Assembly: GCF_014651875.1 (NCBI RefSeq)
Contig: NZ_BMXS01000003.1
Coordinates: forward strand, 1 to 64,000
Direction: 5' to 3'
DNA from: Litchfieldella qijiaojingensis
GTDB taxonomy: Bacteria; Pseudomonadota; Gammaproteobacteria; Pseudomonadales; Halomonadaceae
DNA: 64,000 bases
The translations under genes and the position numbers were made by a program. The notes under the pieces are model-generated. The model had not been told where the DNA came from. It saw only the letters and a list, made by a program, of their open reading frames with translations, and searched no databases. Each line of letters begins with the position of its first letter. Positions within the stretch are counted from its first letter, which is position 1. This document shows, piece by piece, positions 34,891 to 43,137 of the stretch.

Positions 34891-36048
34891 GTGAACGAGT
34901 CGATCGGCCATCATCCCCTGCTCGGCAATCTGCCACGGCGTGGCGAGTTGTCGCTCGCGTCGATCGACGAGTTGGTCGAGCGGCTGGAAAACTGTCATGA
35001 GAGAGCCGCGCAAGTCGCGGCGGACTCCGAGCTTGGTTCCCCCGAGGCCACGGAACGCCTGCTGGCCCGTGAATTCGCTTGGCTCGAGAAACGCCTGCGA
35101 GACGAGTCGGACCTACAGCGGCTGCAAGCGCTCTCGATCAGGGCCGAGGAGGCACATCGCCGCCTTCATGAGACCTTCGTAAGCCGACGTCGTGACGGCT
35201 GCGTCCGCGAGATAGGGGGCGGCGAATGGCGAGGGTGCGATGTCGCTTGTGACCTGGCCTATCTGCTGGTGGCTCTCGAGGTGTGTGGGGGAATTACTTT
35301 TTCCCGGCATGCCTTGAACCATTATCTGGAGCTTTCCGGTGACTACGAACTGGTCCGGCTACTTGATCATTACAAGCTGTATCACGCCGTAGCGTGGGCC
35401 AAGGCTGCCTGGCAGAGCGATGCCGACGATCGTCTCGATGTCTTTCGCCATTATCTGACACTCGCTGAGCGATACGCTGAATTCCGCTTCCCTTACCTGG
35501 TCATCGGCGTCGGTGTCTCGGGGAGCGGCAAGAGCCGTTTCACCGGCGAGATGGTACGAAGGCTGGGCAGCATACGCCTGCGCTCGGATGTGGAGCGCAA
35601 ACGCTTGCACAGTCTTTTTCCACAGGCCGACAGCCATCGACAGGCTGTGGATATCTATACTCCCGAAGCGACGCGCCAGACTTACCGCCAACTGGCAAAG
35701 CTTACCGGCATATTGCTGGAATCCGGCTTGCCGACATGTATCGATGCTACCTGCCTGAAGCAAGAACAGCGTGAACTGCTGCGCGAGCAAGCCGAAGCCA
35801 GAGGCCTGCCGGTATTGATGGTCAGTTTCGAAGCCGATGTCGCTAACCTGAGGAGGCGTATCGAAAAGCGTGCCCGCCGCGCTGGCGAATCTCCGGTAGC
35901 CGGGTTGGCCGTACTCGAGCAGCAACTCGCTGAGCGCGATCCTTTTGCCGATGACGAGCGACACCAGCTCGTGCACTTGGATACCACGGCTCCCAATGCC
36001 TCCGAAAATCTGGTCGAATTGATTCATCAGCATATGCGCCTGCCTTGA
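34891..36048 (+). CDS. P-loop kinase with truncated aminoglycoside-phosphotransferase-like domain
   Basis: 385 aa, GTG start. The C-terminal half is a zeta-toxin/gluconokinase-like P-loop kinase with Walker A GVSGSGKS at 208-215 and a conserved CIDATCLKQEQR segment. The N-terminal half resembles the APH-like part of COG2187-COG0645 fusion proteins (GCDVACDLAYLLVALEVCGG; LNHYLELSGDYELVRLL). The catalytic loop that normally follows VREI (HGDLH and the DFG-like region) is missing: VREI runs almost straight into the CDVA segment. Homologues I know are about 500 aa. Function is unknown. Confidence 0.75.
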   Translation: MNESIGHHPLLGNLPRRGELSLASIDELVERLENCHERAAQVAADSELGSPEATERLLAREFAWLEKRLRDESDLQRLQALSIRAEEAHRRLHETFVSRRRDGCVREIGGGEWRGCDVACDLAYLLVALEVCGGITFSRHALNHYLELSGDYELVRLLDHYKLYHAVAWAKAAWQSDADDRLDVFRHYLTLAERYAEFRFPYLVIGVGVSGSGKSRFTGEMVRRLGSIRLRSDVERKRLHSLFPQADSHRQAVDIYTPEATRQTYRQLAKLTGILLESGLPTCIDATCLKQEQRELLREQAEARGLPVLMVSFEADVANLRRRIEKRARRAGESPVAGLAVLEQQLAERDPFADDERHQLVHLDTTAPNASENLVELIHQHMRLP

Positions 36049-36330
36049 GCGCGGGTGGCTGTTTTTTCCCTCCTCTATCTCACCTGAGCAACATCCTTCC
36101 CGCCGCATTCCGGTAAGTGTCACAAAATCGGTAATGGTAACTGAATTGTTAAGTTCTTATTCGGGAAGTGATTTACCGCGAATGGCTTTTTCCTGACAAA
36201 CCGCTGTGTATAGCGAATGAAACAAGATCGCCGATTGAGGCTGGCCGAATCGCTGCCATGCCCAATCTTGCACATTAGTTACTTATGTGACGCATTGATT
36301 TTAAAAAGTTAATAGTCCTCTTGTTCTCCC
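36049..36330. other. AT-richer intergenic region upstream of the glycine-rich gene
   Basis: No gene recognised. The base composition drops compared with flanking genes. The region directly precedes a sigma-54 promoter and is where enhancer-binding-protein sites would be expected. I see short repeats of GTAA/TTAAG type near 36130-36155 but no clear symmetrical operator. Confidence 0.4.
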
Positions 36331-36346
36331 TGGCATGCATTGTGCT
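36331..36346 (+). promoter_or_regulatory. sigma-54 (RpoN) promoter upstream of glycine-rich secreted protein
   Basis: The sequence TGGCATGCATTGTGCT matches the -24/-12 consensus TGGCACG-N4-TTGCW, with GG and GC at exactly the required spacing and two mismatches. Predicted transcription start near 36358, about 130 nt before the ATG at 36489. Two enhancer-binding-protein genes lie 4-8 kb downstream. Confidence 0.75.
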
Positions 36347-36361
36347 GTATAGCAAGTGACT

Positions 36362-36447
36362 GTAAGCAAGAGTAAACGCCGTAGTCTGCGATGCGCAGCC
36401 GCGGCCAATGACATCGCACTGACGGCGGTTCGAACACTCTTGCTTGC
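36362..36447 (+). promoter_or_regulatory. structured 5' leader of the glycine-rich gene
   Basis: Perfect 10-nt complementary segments AAGCAAGAGT (36364-36373) and ACTCTTGCTT (36436-36445) can pair, extendable by a U-G and a G-C pair. Inside is a second hairpin, CTGCG-ATG-CGCAG (36386-36398). The structure begins just after the predicted sigma-54 start. It does not resemble the GEMM c-di-GMP riboswitch. It could stabilise the message, act as a regulator-binding leader or be a new structured RNA. Confidence 0.5.
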
Positions 36448-36488
36448 GTCATGGGGATGTTTCGTCATGCATGATAGGGAGACACACC

Positions 36489-37484
36489 ATGAATAAGTAT
36501 GTACTAGCGGGAACGTCCGTTCTGGCGTTGGTAATGGCGATTTCCACCGCCCATGCCAACCCCTCTTCAGGCGTAGCTGACGAAGTCGATCAAGAGGTCA
36601 ACTCGGCTGCTATGGCCGCCGGGGGTGGAAGCTCATCCGGCAATGGCGGTACGAGTGGACAAGGCGGTAATGCCAATGCCTGGAGTGAGTCCTTCAACAC
36701 TTCCACCAGTGTTGTTGCTCTGCAGGAATTGAACTCCACCGTCTCTGGCGCTGGTATTTCCGTCATTGGGGGGGCCGGTGCGGCAGCAGCAACAGGTGCC
36801 AATGGCGGCGATGCCCTGGCCGTATCGGCCGGTGTCGGTGTCGGCGGAGCTGGCGGTACTGGCAATGGCGGTGATGGCGGCCAGGCCAATGCCGGTGACG
36901 GTGATGACGGCGGCGATGGCATTGGTGTGGGCCTGGGGCTGGGTGTCGGTGCCGGGCAAGGAGGTGATGCTTCCTCGACCAATGGCGATACCGGTGCCAA
37001 CGGAGGAGCGGCACTCGGCGTAGCAGCCAACGTCGCCGAAGACTTCGACGACGACAACACCAATACCGCCACGGTTGGTGATACCACCAATGGCGATGCC
37101 ACTTCCAGCTCAGCGGCTACAGGCGGAACAGGTGGTGCCGGCAGTGGCTCCGGTTCAGGCAGTGGTACGGGAACCGGGACCGGTGGCGCAGGTGGCGCCG
37201 GCGGTAATGCCCTGGCTGGTAACGGCGGCAACGGCAACGGCGGCGGTGGCGGTGGCGGTACCGGCACCAGCGGCGATGCTACTGCCACTGCCGGCAACGG
37301 CGGCAACGGCGGCAACGGCGGCAACGGCGGCAACGCCACTCTGGCAACTGGTGCTGCCACTATGCAAGCGGGTGCTGGCACCTTCGGCGGGATCGCCAAC
37401 ATGAACCTGTCCACAGGTATCTATAACTCCCAGTTGGCGGCAACCAACGTGGCTGCACACAGCAACGTCAATATCGGTAACTAA
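36489..37484 (+). CDS. secreted glycine-rich repeat protein (candidate matrix/amyloid fibre subunit)
   Basis: 331 aa. Signal peptide MNKYVLAGTSVLALVMAISTAHA, cleaved near residue 23. The mature chain is very rich in Gly, Ala, Asn, Ser, Thr and Asp, with GGNGG-type runs and GTGTGTGG stretches. It has no cysteine and few aromatic residues. N- and C-terminal parts are less repetitive (NAWSESFNTSTSVVALQELN; NMNLSTGIYNSQLAATNVAA), recalling amyloid/adhesin secreted proteins. RBS AGGGAG at 36476-36481. First gene of the secreted-protein cluster, with a sigma-54 promoter. The function is inferred from composition and context, not homology. Confidence 0.7.
   Translation: MNKYVLAGTSVLALVMAISTAHANPSSGVADEVDQEVNSAAMAAGGGSSSGNGGTSGQGGNANAWSESFNTSTSVVALQELNSTVSGAGISVIGGAGAAAATGANGGDALAVSAGVGVGGAGGTGNGGDGGQANAGDGDDGGDGIGVGLGLGVGAGQGGDASSTNGDTGANGGAALGVAANVAEDFDDDNTNTATVGDTTNGDATSSSAATGGTGGAGSGSGSGSGTGTGTGGAGGAGGNALAGNGGNGNGGGGGGGTGTSGDATATAGNGGNGGNGGNGGNATLATGAATMQAGAGTFGGIANMNLSTGIYNSQLAATNVAAHSNVNIGN
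37293..37337 (+). repeat. 9-bp tandem repeat in the glycine-rich gene
   Basis: Four perfect copies of GGCAACGGC (37293-37328) and one imperfect copy encode a run of Gly-Asn-Gly. In-frame slippage here would change protein length in steps of three residues without breaking the frame. Confidence 0.85.
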
Positions 37485-37513
37485 TGGTCAGGACGGCTTG
37501 CCGTCCGTGGATC

Positions 37514-37545
37514 GGACTGGCGGATCGATTCCGCCAGTCCCTTTT
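37514..37545 (+). terminator. terminator-like hairpin after the glycine-rich gene
   Basis: An 11-bp perfect stem (37514-37524 with 37530-37540, loop TCGAT) is followed by CTTTT. A smaller 6-bp hairpin precedes it at 37491-37506. It lies between the glycine-rich gene and the next secreted-protein gene, so it probably attenuates read-through and makes the first product most abundant. Confidence 0.7.
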
Positions 37546-37594
37546 CCGCGGCAAGCAGGGATGGGTGGAAACCACGAGAAAAGGAGTGCATTCC

Positions 37595-37978
37595 ATGAAC
37601 ATTCCGTCGATCTTGCGGCGATCGCTGATAGGGCTTTTCCTGGCCGGAATGACGGGCATGGCGGTAACCGCTGGTGCCGAGGAAATCGTTGGTGCGTCGG
37701 GTTTCGATTCGCTGGGCAGTAGTGTCGATATTCAGGAGCTGGAACAGTTACGTGGACGGGAAGGATTCAAGAACCTGGTCAACGTTCAGAGCATCCAGCA
37801 CCTCGAGTCGGCGGTCAGCGAAGCCTCCTTCACCGCGGGCACCATCATGTCGGGTGGTATCACCGTCGAGGCCCAGGCGCTGGATAACTTCTCCGGTGTG
37901 GGGCTATTCAACATGATGACCGGCAATAGCAATGCCGTGGCCCTGGGTGTCAGCATCAGTGTGTATGCGCCGCAATGA
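37595..37978 (+). CDS. small secreted protein of the matrix cluster
   Basis: 127 aa. Signal peptide to about residue 28 (ends VTAGA). The mature part is acidic to neutral with a short helical section (VDIQELEQLRGREGF; VNVQSIQHLESAVSEASF) and a C-terminal region with beta tendency ending ALGVSISVYAPQ. RBS AAGGAG at 37581-37586. I recognise no domain. Sandwiched between the glycine-rich gene and the C39 peptidase, it may be a minor subunit, nucleator or chaperone. Confidence 0.65.
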   Translation: MNIPSILRRSLIGLFLAGMTGMAVTAGAEEIVGASGFDSLGSSVDIQELEQLRGREGFKNLVNVQSIQHLESAVSEASFTAGTIMSGGITVEAQALDNFSGVGLFNMMTGNSNAVALGVSISVYAPQ

Positions 37979-38018
37979 AATGACAGGTTGCGACGAATGA
38001 ATGACGGGGAGGATAGCA

Positions 38019-38720
38019 ATGACCACGCCCAAAGCCGCCTTGTTGGCCCTGTGCATGGTGCTGTTGACCATAGCGAGTGACGCCGGCGCCGGACAGGTCA
38101 CAATCGCCGGCCCCTTCGGGTCGTTCAACGTCGAGGCAAAGAGCCGCAACGAAATGCGTTGGGATCATGTGGTTCGCCAGCAATACGACTACAGTTGCGG
38201 GGCAGCCGCGGTGGCGACCTTACTGACCTATCACTATGGGCGAGAGACCACAGAGGCCGAGGTCTTCGAGTTCATGATCGAGCACGGTGATCGTGAGCAG
38301 ATCCAGACCCAGGGCTTCTCGATGCTCGACATGAAGCGCTATCTGGACAGCCAGGGACTGGATTCGGATGGCTTCAAGTTGAAGCTCGATGACTATCTCA
38401 AGATCGGTGCCCCGGCGATCACCCTGATCAATACCGGGGGCTACAAGCACTTCGTGGTGATCAAGGGCATGGACGAGGACAGCGTTCTGGTCGGCGACCC
38501 GGCGGTGGGCAGCGTGGTGGTGCCCAGAAAGCACTTCGAGACGCTGTGGCAAGGTACCGTGCTCGGGGCAAGGGCCGAGATGCAGGTCGCCCAGCATTAC
38601 TTCAATCATGAGCGCGACTGGAAGATCCTCCCTCCATCGCCGCTTAGCCAGGGCATGCGACGCGCAGGCCTTGGCACTTCTCTATTACTGCTGCCCGGCC
38701 CCAATGAACTGGGCAGATAA
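38019..38720 (+). CDS. secreted C39-family papain-fold peptidase (FapD-like)
   Basis: 233 aa. Signal peptide to about residue 24. Catalytic pattern of C39 peptidases: Gln54/55 in RQQYDYSCGAAA, Cys60, His144 in GGYKHFVVIKG and Asp160 in VGDPAVG. Unlike bacteriocin exporters there is no ABC transporter fused to it, so it acts alone in the periplasm, as FapD does in Pseudomonas Fap amyloid export. GGGAGG lies 6 nt before the ATG at 38019. A role in processing the neighbouring secreted proteins is inferred. Confidence 0.8.
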   Translation: MTTPKAALLALCMVLLTIASDAGAGQVTIAGPFGSFNVEAKSRNEMRWDHVVRQQYDYSCGAAAVATLLTYHYGRETTEAEVFEFMIEHGDREQIQTQGFSMLDMKRYLDSQGLDSDGFKLKLDDYLKIGAPAITLINTGGYKHFVVIKGMDEDSVLVGDPAVGSVVVPRKHFETLWQGTVLGARAEMQVAQHYFNHERDWKILPPSPLSQGMRRAGLGTSLLLLPGPNELGR

Positions 38721-38744
38721 GCCGACAAGGCAGGAGTGATCGTC

Positions 38745-39380
38745 ATGAGCAACAACCGGAGCAGTCATCGAGTCAAGTCGCTGGTGGTGTCGATGGTGTT
38801 GTTGATGTCGGGTTCGGGGAGCCAGGCAGCAGGATTCTGGAGCGACGTTGGCGTGCAACCGGCCATGGGCGGTATGGGCGGTCACGATGTCTATGCCCAT
38901 GCCAATGCCGTGGTGATCGACGAAGAGGCGCTCGGGGTAATGCGCGGTGGTTTCTCCATCGCTGGGCTCAATCTCAATTTCGGTGCCACGCTGCGCACCA
39001 TGGTCGACGACATCCTCTATCAGACCATGATGGATATTTCCGAAGCCGGGACAAAAGTCCTTTCCCAGTCTCTGGTCGATCCCACTGGACAGGCGGTGCT
39101 GGTCAACCCCCATGGGAGGCAATCGATCGTCGAACTTACCCCGGGAAATATCAAGGTTCCAGGGCTGAATCAGTTCGCGGGAATTGCGCTGAATGATCAT
39201 AAAGGCTTTACTGCAGCCCTGCATAATATTACCCAGAATTCAATCGTCGGCAGCGTGGTCAGCGATGCCTCCCATCGACAGATTGCGCACGAGCTCAAGA
39301 TCGATATCCAGATCAACAATCTTGACGCCCTACGCAGTGCCACGTCTCGCGCCCAGCTTCTCAATTCGCTCTCGCCCTAA
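38745..39380 (+). CDS. secreted protein of the matrix cluster, unknown family
   Basis: 211 aa. Signal peptide to about residue 28 (SGSQA). The mature part opens with a glycine/methionine-rich MGGMGGHDVYAHANAVVIDEEALGVMRGGF, has a hydrophobic NLNFGATLRTMVDDILYQTM, and an amphipathic C-terminal half rich in Asn and Ser. RBS AGGAG at 38732-38736. It follows the peptidase by 24 bp. No domain recognised; it may be a substrate or cofactor of the peptidase. Confidence 0.65.
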   Translation: MSNNRSSHRVKSLVVSMVLLMSGSGSQAAGFWSDVGVQPAMGGMGGHDVYAHANAVVIDEEALGVMRGGFSIAGLNLNFGATLRTMVDDILYQTMMDISEAGTKVLSQSLVDPTGQAVLVNPHGRQSIVELTPGNIKVPGLNQFAGIALNDHKGFTAALHNITQNSIVGSVVSDASHRQIAHELKIDIQINNLDALRSATSRAQLLNSLSP

Positions 39381-39390
39381 TATTGGGCCT

Positions 39391-39430
39391 ATCCACCAGC
39401 AGGTCCTCCCAATAATACCTGCTGGTGGAT
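39391..39430. terminator. bidirectional terminator between convergent matrix genes
   Basis: A perfect 14-bp stem (39391-39404 with 39417-39430, 12-nt loop) lies between the plus-strand secreted protein and the minus-strand barrel. It marks the end of the plus-strand secreted-protein operon. Confidence 0.8.
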
Positions 39431-39443
39431 GATGTCGGCATCC

Positions 39444-40559
39444 TCAATACATCCCCATGCCGAATGGCATGCGAAATGTCAGTAGGGTATCCGGTGCATC
39501 GTCGGTGACGCCCAGCTCGAGCGACAGATTGACCGAAGTGTTCTGATTGACCTGGTATGACCAGCCGAGAAGTAATGAGCCAATATTCAAGGAACGCGAC
39601 CTGACGGTGGTAGTGTTTCCAGTATCAGAGTCGATGAATTGTGTCTTGGTCTTGCCGATAAAGTCATTCTTGAATCCCAAGGTGAAGGATGAGCGTTGAT
39701 TTATCGAGTAAGCCATGCCGAAACTGATGCGTACAGCGTCGCCGGGGTCGACGTCGCCGACACGAATATCGTTGGTGATCTGCTGGTCGACATTGTCCTC
39801 GAGGTGGAACAGGTACCCCAGGTTGGCGAAGTAGACGGCCGGATCGGAGGGATAGAGCATGGTGATACTGGGCTCGATCGAGTGGAACCCCGAGCCTGTC
39901 GCCAGTTCCTGCTCGATACCGTCGGCGTCGCGGCGGATATCGAAGGGGCCGTCGCCGGTGGCCGACTTGTAGCGCAGGTTGGCGATGAAATAGGGCCATC
40001 CACCCCGACCGCTGTTTATCTGGTAGTGGGCCGCCACCTCGATATCGCCCAAACCGTCGCCGGACAGATCCCGATCGATATCGAATTCACTCTGTCCTTC
40101 CGTCGTTGCGACGGTAGCGAAGAGGGTATCGTCACGATAGACATAGGGCACCTTGAGCTCCAACTCCAACCGGTCGGTAACCCCGAGGCGACCGGTGAGT
40201 GCCGCGGTCCAGACGTCACGGTCGGCGTCCTCCGCTTCGAACACCCCGATCAGCAACGTGCTCAGGATCTCGACGCCGCGGAAGGTCAAGCGATTGACGC
40301 TGGCATGTGAATACTGCAGGGAAGGTTCCAGTACCAGTCGTCCGCGTGGCGTCAACACGCCGCCGATGTCGGAGATGGTCTGCACTTCGGGTTGTACATC
40401 CTGTTCCGGGGGGGCCTGACCGACCGGACCCTGTTGTGCTTGAACGCCACTAGCCGTGGCATCGTCGTTCGTCTCTTCGGTTTGCGCAAGCAGGCTACCT
40501 GAAAATGTCAGGAAAAAGATGCTAGTGGCGTAAACCGCAATGTGTCTTGTATGTTTCAT
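39444..40559 (-). CDS. outer-membrane beta-barrel protein
   Basis: 371 aa. Signal peptide to about residue 26 (SLLAQ), then an acidic, Gln-rich linker (about 27-60), then alternating hydrophobic strands (RGRLVLEPSLQYSHAS; LELELKVPYVYRD; DIEVAAHYQIN; SSFTLGFKNDF) ending in a barrel-type strand, LLTFRMPFGMGMY. It resembles the MetA-pathway/transporter group of outer-membrane proteins. The ATG at 40559 is preferred for spacing from AAGGGA. Lying beside the peptidase, it is the likely export pore, like FapF in position but not clearly its homologue. Confidence 0.75.
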   Translation of the reverse strand: MKHTRHIAVYATSIFFLTFSGSLLAQTEETNDDATASGVQAQQGPVGQAPPEQDVQPEVQTISDIGGVLTPRGRLVLEPSLQYSHASVNRLTFRGVEILSTLLIGVFEAEDADRDVWTAALTGRLGVTDRLELELKVPYVYRDDTLFATVATTEGQSEFDIDRDLSGDGLGDIEVAAHYQINSGRGGWPYFIANLRYKSATGDGPFDIRRDADGIEQELATGSGFHSIEPSITMLYPSDPAVYFANLGYLFHLEDNVDQQITNDIRVGDVDPGDAVRISFGMAYSINQRSSFTLGFKNDFIGKTKTQFIDSDTGNTTTVRSRSLNIGSLLLGWSYQVNQNTSVNLSLELGVTDDAPDTLLTFRMPFGMGMY

Positions 40560-40639
40560 GATCATGATCCCTTGTTTTTCCGGTTACCATTTCTTCACCA
40601 TTTTATAGAGGGTATTGAAAGTCATGGTGTGTTGATTCT

Positions 40640-42034
40640 TCAGGCTCTTTTGTTCATTGGATTGTCTGGTTGATTTTTTCCATACAGGATTTCATCTCTG
40701 TTGATCCCATGCTTGTCAATGAGTCGATATAGCGTTACCCGAGAAACTCCGAGTTCCTTGGCAGCATGCAATATCTTGTTGTTATTACGTATCAAAGCCG
40801 TTTGCAGCGCTCGCTTTTCCGCCAGGTCGCGGGCCTGTTCCAGGGTGATGACATTATCGAATGTGCAATGGGTTTCCAGTTGCAGGTCTTCGGGAGTGAT
40901 ATACTTGTTGTCACACATGACCATGGCGCGGCGCACCCGGTTGATCAGCTCTCTTACATTGCCGGGCCATTTATAATTCTTCATGCACTCCAAGGCCTCT
41001 TGGCTGAATCCTTGCAATTTTTCCGATTTGTCTTTGGAAAATTTCTGGAAGAATAGGTTAGCCAACAGCTCTATGTCCTTGGGACGCTCTCTTAACGGTG
41101 GCATGTGTATCCTCAGGACATTGAGTCGATGATAGAGGTCTTCTCGAAAACGTCCTTCATCGATGGCCTTTTCCAGATCGACATGTGTGGCGACAATGAC
41201 CTTAATGTCAACCCGGATTTCATCCATACCGCTCAAACGGCGTATCTGGTAACTTTCCAGGAGCCGAAGTAGGGTGACCTGTATGTCGACAGGAAGGTCG
41301 CCGATCTCGTCCAGAAACAGTGTGCCACCGGAAGCGGCTTCGATACGTCCGACTTTTCGCCGGTTGGCATCGGTAAAAGCGCCTTTCTCATGTCCGAAGA
41401 GTTCTGTATGAATCAACTCGCTGGGCAAGGCACCGCAGTTGACGGCAATAAAGGGTCCTTCGGTGCGGCGTGAATATTGATGTATGGCACGCGCTGCCAA
41501 TTCCTTTCCAGTTCCCGATTCGCCACTGATATATATTGGGGCATCCACGGTTGCCACCTTGCGGATGTTCTCGAAAAGCTTCTGCATGCACGGGGTTTCG
41601 CTGACCATTTCATGGTCGTGAGTGACCACCTTGCTCATGAGAAATGTATGGTTGGATAAATGAGCCATGTTCATCGCATGATGAAGTAGACAGTCGAGCT
41701 GACGATAGTCAACCGGCACGAGATGATAAGCGTAGAAAAGCTGACTGAGAGCTTTTCTGACACCATCGTGCATGAGGTAATTTCTTTCGATGATTGCCAC
41801 CCATTCGATATCGTGACAATCGACCAAGGATTCCAAGGCGCTTTGCAAGGGGGCAATATCGAGAGGAAGCGATATCAACCCAACTTCAAATCGTTCCTTC
41901 ACCAGGAGCTGGTTGGCATCTTCTATCGTCATGACATGCCGCATCTCCCAACCACACATGGCCATCTGCTTGCGAATGCCATGGCGGTCGCTCTTAGACT
42001 CGTCGATCAACAGCAGCCGCTTGGACTTTTCCAT
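40640..42034 (-). CDS. enhancer-binding protein with degenerate receiver and variant GAFTDA loop
   Basis: 464 aa. N-terminal receiver-like domain (1-130) with VpsR/FleQ character; the position corresponding to the phospho-acceptor is Pro57, so phosphorylation is unlikely. The AAA+ domain has Walker A GESGTGKE (171-178) and Walker [13 protein letters not shown]. The sigma-54 contact loop reads GAFTDA (218-223) instead of GAFTGA. A Fis-type HTH ends the protein ([18 protein letters not shown]). Start 42034 has AAGGAG 9 nt upstream. It lies 80 bp upstream of the barrel gene on the same strand. Confidence 0.85.
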   Translation of the reverse strand: MEKSKRLLLIDESKSDRHGIRKQMAMCGWEMRHVMTIEDANQLLVKERFEVGLISLPLDIAPLQSALESLVDCHDIEWVAIIERNYLMHDGVRKALSQLFYAYHLVPVDYRQLDCLLHHAMNMAHLSNHTFLMSKVVTHDHEMVSETPCMQKLFENIRKVATVDAPIYISGESGTGKELAARAIHQYSRRTEGPFIAVNCGALPSELIHTELFGHEKGAFTDANRRKVGRIEAASGGTLFLDEIGDLPVDIQVTLLRLLESYQIRRLSGMDEIRVDIKVIVATHVDLEKAIDEGRFREDLYHRLNVLRIHMPPLRERPKDIELLANLFFQKFSKDKSEKLQGFSQEALECMKNYKWPGNVRELINRVRRAMVMCDNKYITPEDLQLETHCTFDNVITLEQARDLAEKRALQTALIRNNNKILHAAKELGVSRVTLYRLIDKHGINRDEILYGKNQPDNPMNKRA

Positions 42035-42766
42035 TACACCTATCTCCTTGATATAATGGCAATTTACGTCTTTTGTTTCACGAGAAGCCAATAGCGTCGT
42101 GATTGTCGTTTCCCTCGCCTGCGTATCTTGCTGAAAAATAGATAAAAGAAGCTCGTTATGACAGTCTTATGACTATTGTCGATAAATAATGTAAATTTCT
42201 TTATCTTGAATTCCGAATATGACGCAGTATAGGCGACACTCATCAAGTCGTCCCGATTTATCCCATCCCATCTCATCTCCTGGATAGGAGTTAGTGAGTA
42301 AGCTTGGGTTGCCCTTCCATATTTGTAAAGTTATGTTTTTTTGCGTCTCGTGATGGACTATCTATCATGAGAAAGACTGAATTTCTCATGATGCCCTTTC
42401 TTCCTACCCAACCAAGCCGGATGCGCCGAGAGACTTACCGATTTCTCGACGCCGATGACCGAAGCCCTCATGCCAAACAAGGAATAGATCACCTCCAGCG
42501 CTATCACATAGCACTACAACAGTTAAAATTTGATTCGATAAATCTATTTTATTCAATAAGTTATACGATTACACCGCACTCACTCCCTGCCTTTTGTATC
42601 ATCAGTGTTACACTTGCCGCACCATGCCGCTCAGCGCCTACTACAGAGCACTTGGCAGAGTTAACCCCGCGATAGGATTGGCATCTTTCCATCTATTGTT
42701 TCGGAGTGTTAACACTTCCTTTCTCTTCGATTTTTTAAATTTTAATAAAATCAATAATTTATAGGT
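42035..42766. other. long AT-rich regulatory gap between divergent genes
   Basis: About 730 bp with distinctly lower GC than the window. It separates the minus-strand enhancer-binding-protein gene from the plus-strand mini-operon. A 12-bp palindrome AGTGTTAACACT lies at 42705-42716, about 50 bp upstream of the sigma-54 promoter at 42767, where an activator site would be expected. No convincing gene is seen. Confidence 0.5.
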
Positions 42767-42782
42767 TGGCATGGTTATTGCC
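42767..42782 (+). promoter_or_regulatory. sigma-54 promoter of the barrel-like mini-operon
   Basis: TGGCATGGTTATTGCC matches TGGCACG-N4-TTGCW with correct GG-GC spacing and an intact TTGC. Transcription should start near 42793, about 22 nt before the ATG at 42815. It shares the TGGCATG half with the promoter at 36331. Confidence 0.8.
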
Positions 42783-42814
42783 TTTGTCACTGTATAACCG
42801 ACGATAGCGCCGAT

Positions 42815-43132
42815 ATGAATATCAGGCACAGCATTCCACGAAGTGAACATCGCACCGGGGGAGCAAGGGCAAGGATTGCCTTGCATGCGGTGATCGCAGC
42901 CTTGGTAGTTTCGGCTGCCTCGTCGGTTGCTGCTGAACTCAACAATTTGCATCGCGATACCGTTCGGGGGCGCTATGTGCCCGTCAACGAGCAGGAGATG
43001 AGCGATCGTTGGGGGGTGATTCTATGGGATGAAAGCCAAAGTGGAAAAACCGGATCCAGTACCGGTCAGCAGAAGTCTACCGGCATAGGGAATATCCAGA
43101 AGAATGCCGTGACGACCGACTCATTCAGGTGA
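42815..43132 (+). CDS. small secreted protein, first gene of mini-operon
   Basis: 105 aa. The long basic n-region (MNIRHSIPRSEHRTGGARAR) and hydrophobic core (IALHAVIAALVVSAASSVAA) form a signal peptide. The mature part of about 65 aa is polar, with VRGRYVPVNEQEMSDRWGVILWDES and a Gly/Ser/Thr-rich tail. No strong ribosome-binding site is seen; the message may be nearly leaderless from the sigma-54 start. No domain recognised. The next gene starts 5 bp after its stop. Confidence 0.55.
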   Translation: MNIRHSIPRSEHRTGGARARIALHAVIAALVVSAASSVAAELNNLHRDTVRGRYVPVNEQEMSDRWGVILWDESQSGKTGSSTGQQKSTGIGNIQKNAVTTDSFR

Positions 43133-43137
43133 TTGCC

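Noticed and set aside
36362-36447. GEMM-type c-di-GMP riboswitch
   Set aside because: Despite the regulatory context, the conserved loop and receptor sequences of the class are not present.
36590-37414. A proline-rich minus-strand frame opposite the glycine-rich gene
   Set aside because: Complement of glycine codons gives proline codons. There is no signal peptide or ribosome-binding site, while the plus-strand frame has both.
42304-42675. A 123-aa frame in the AT-rich gap
   Set aside because: No ribosome-binding site, irregular composition and no recognisable feature; the region is better explained as regulatory DNA.
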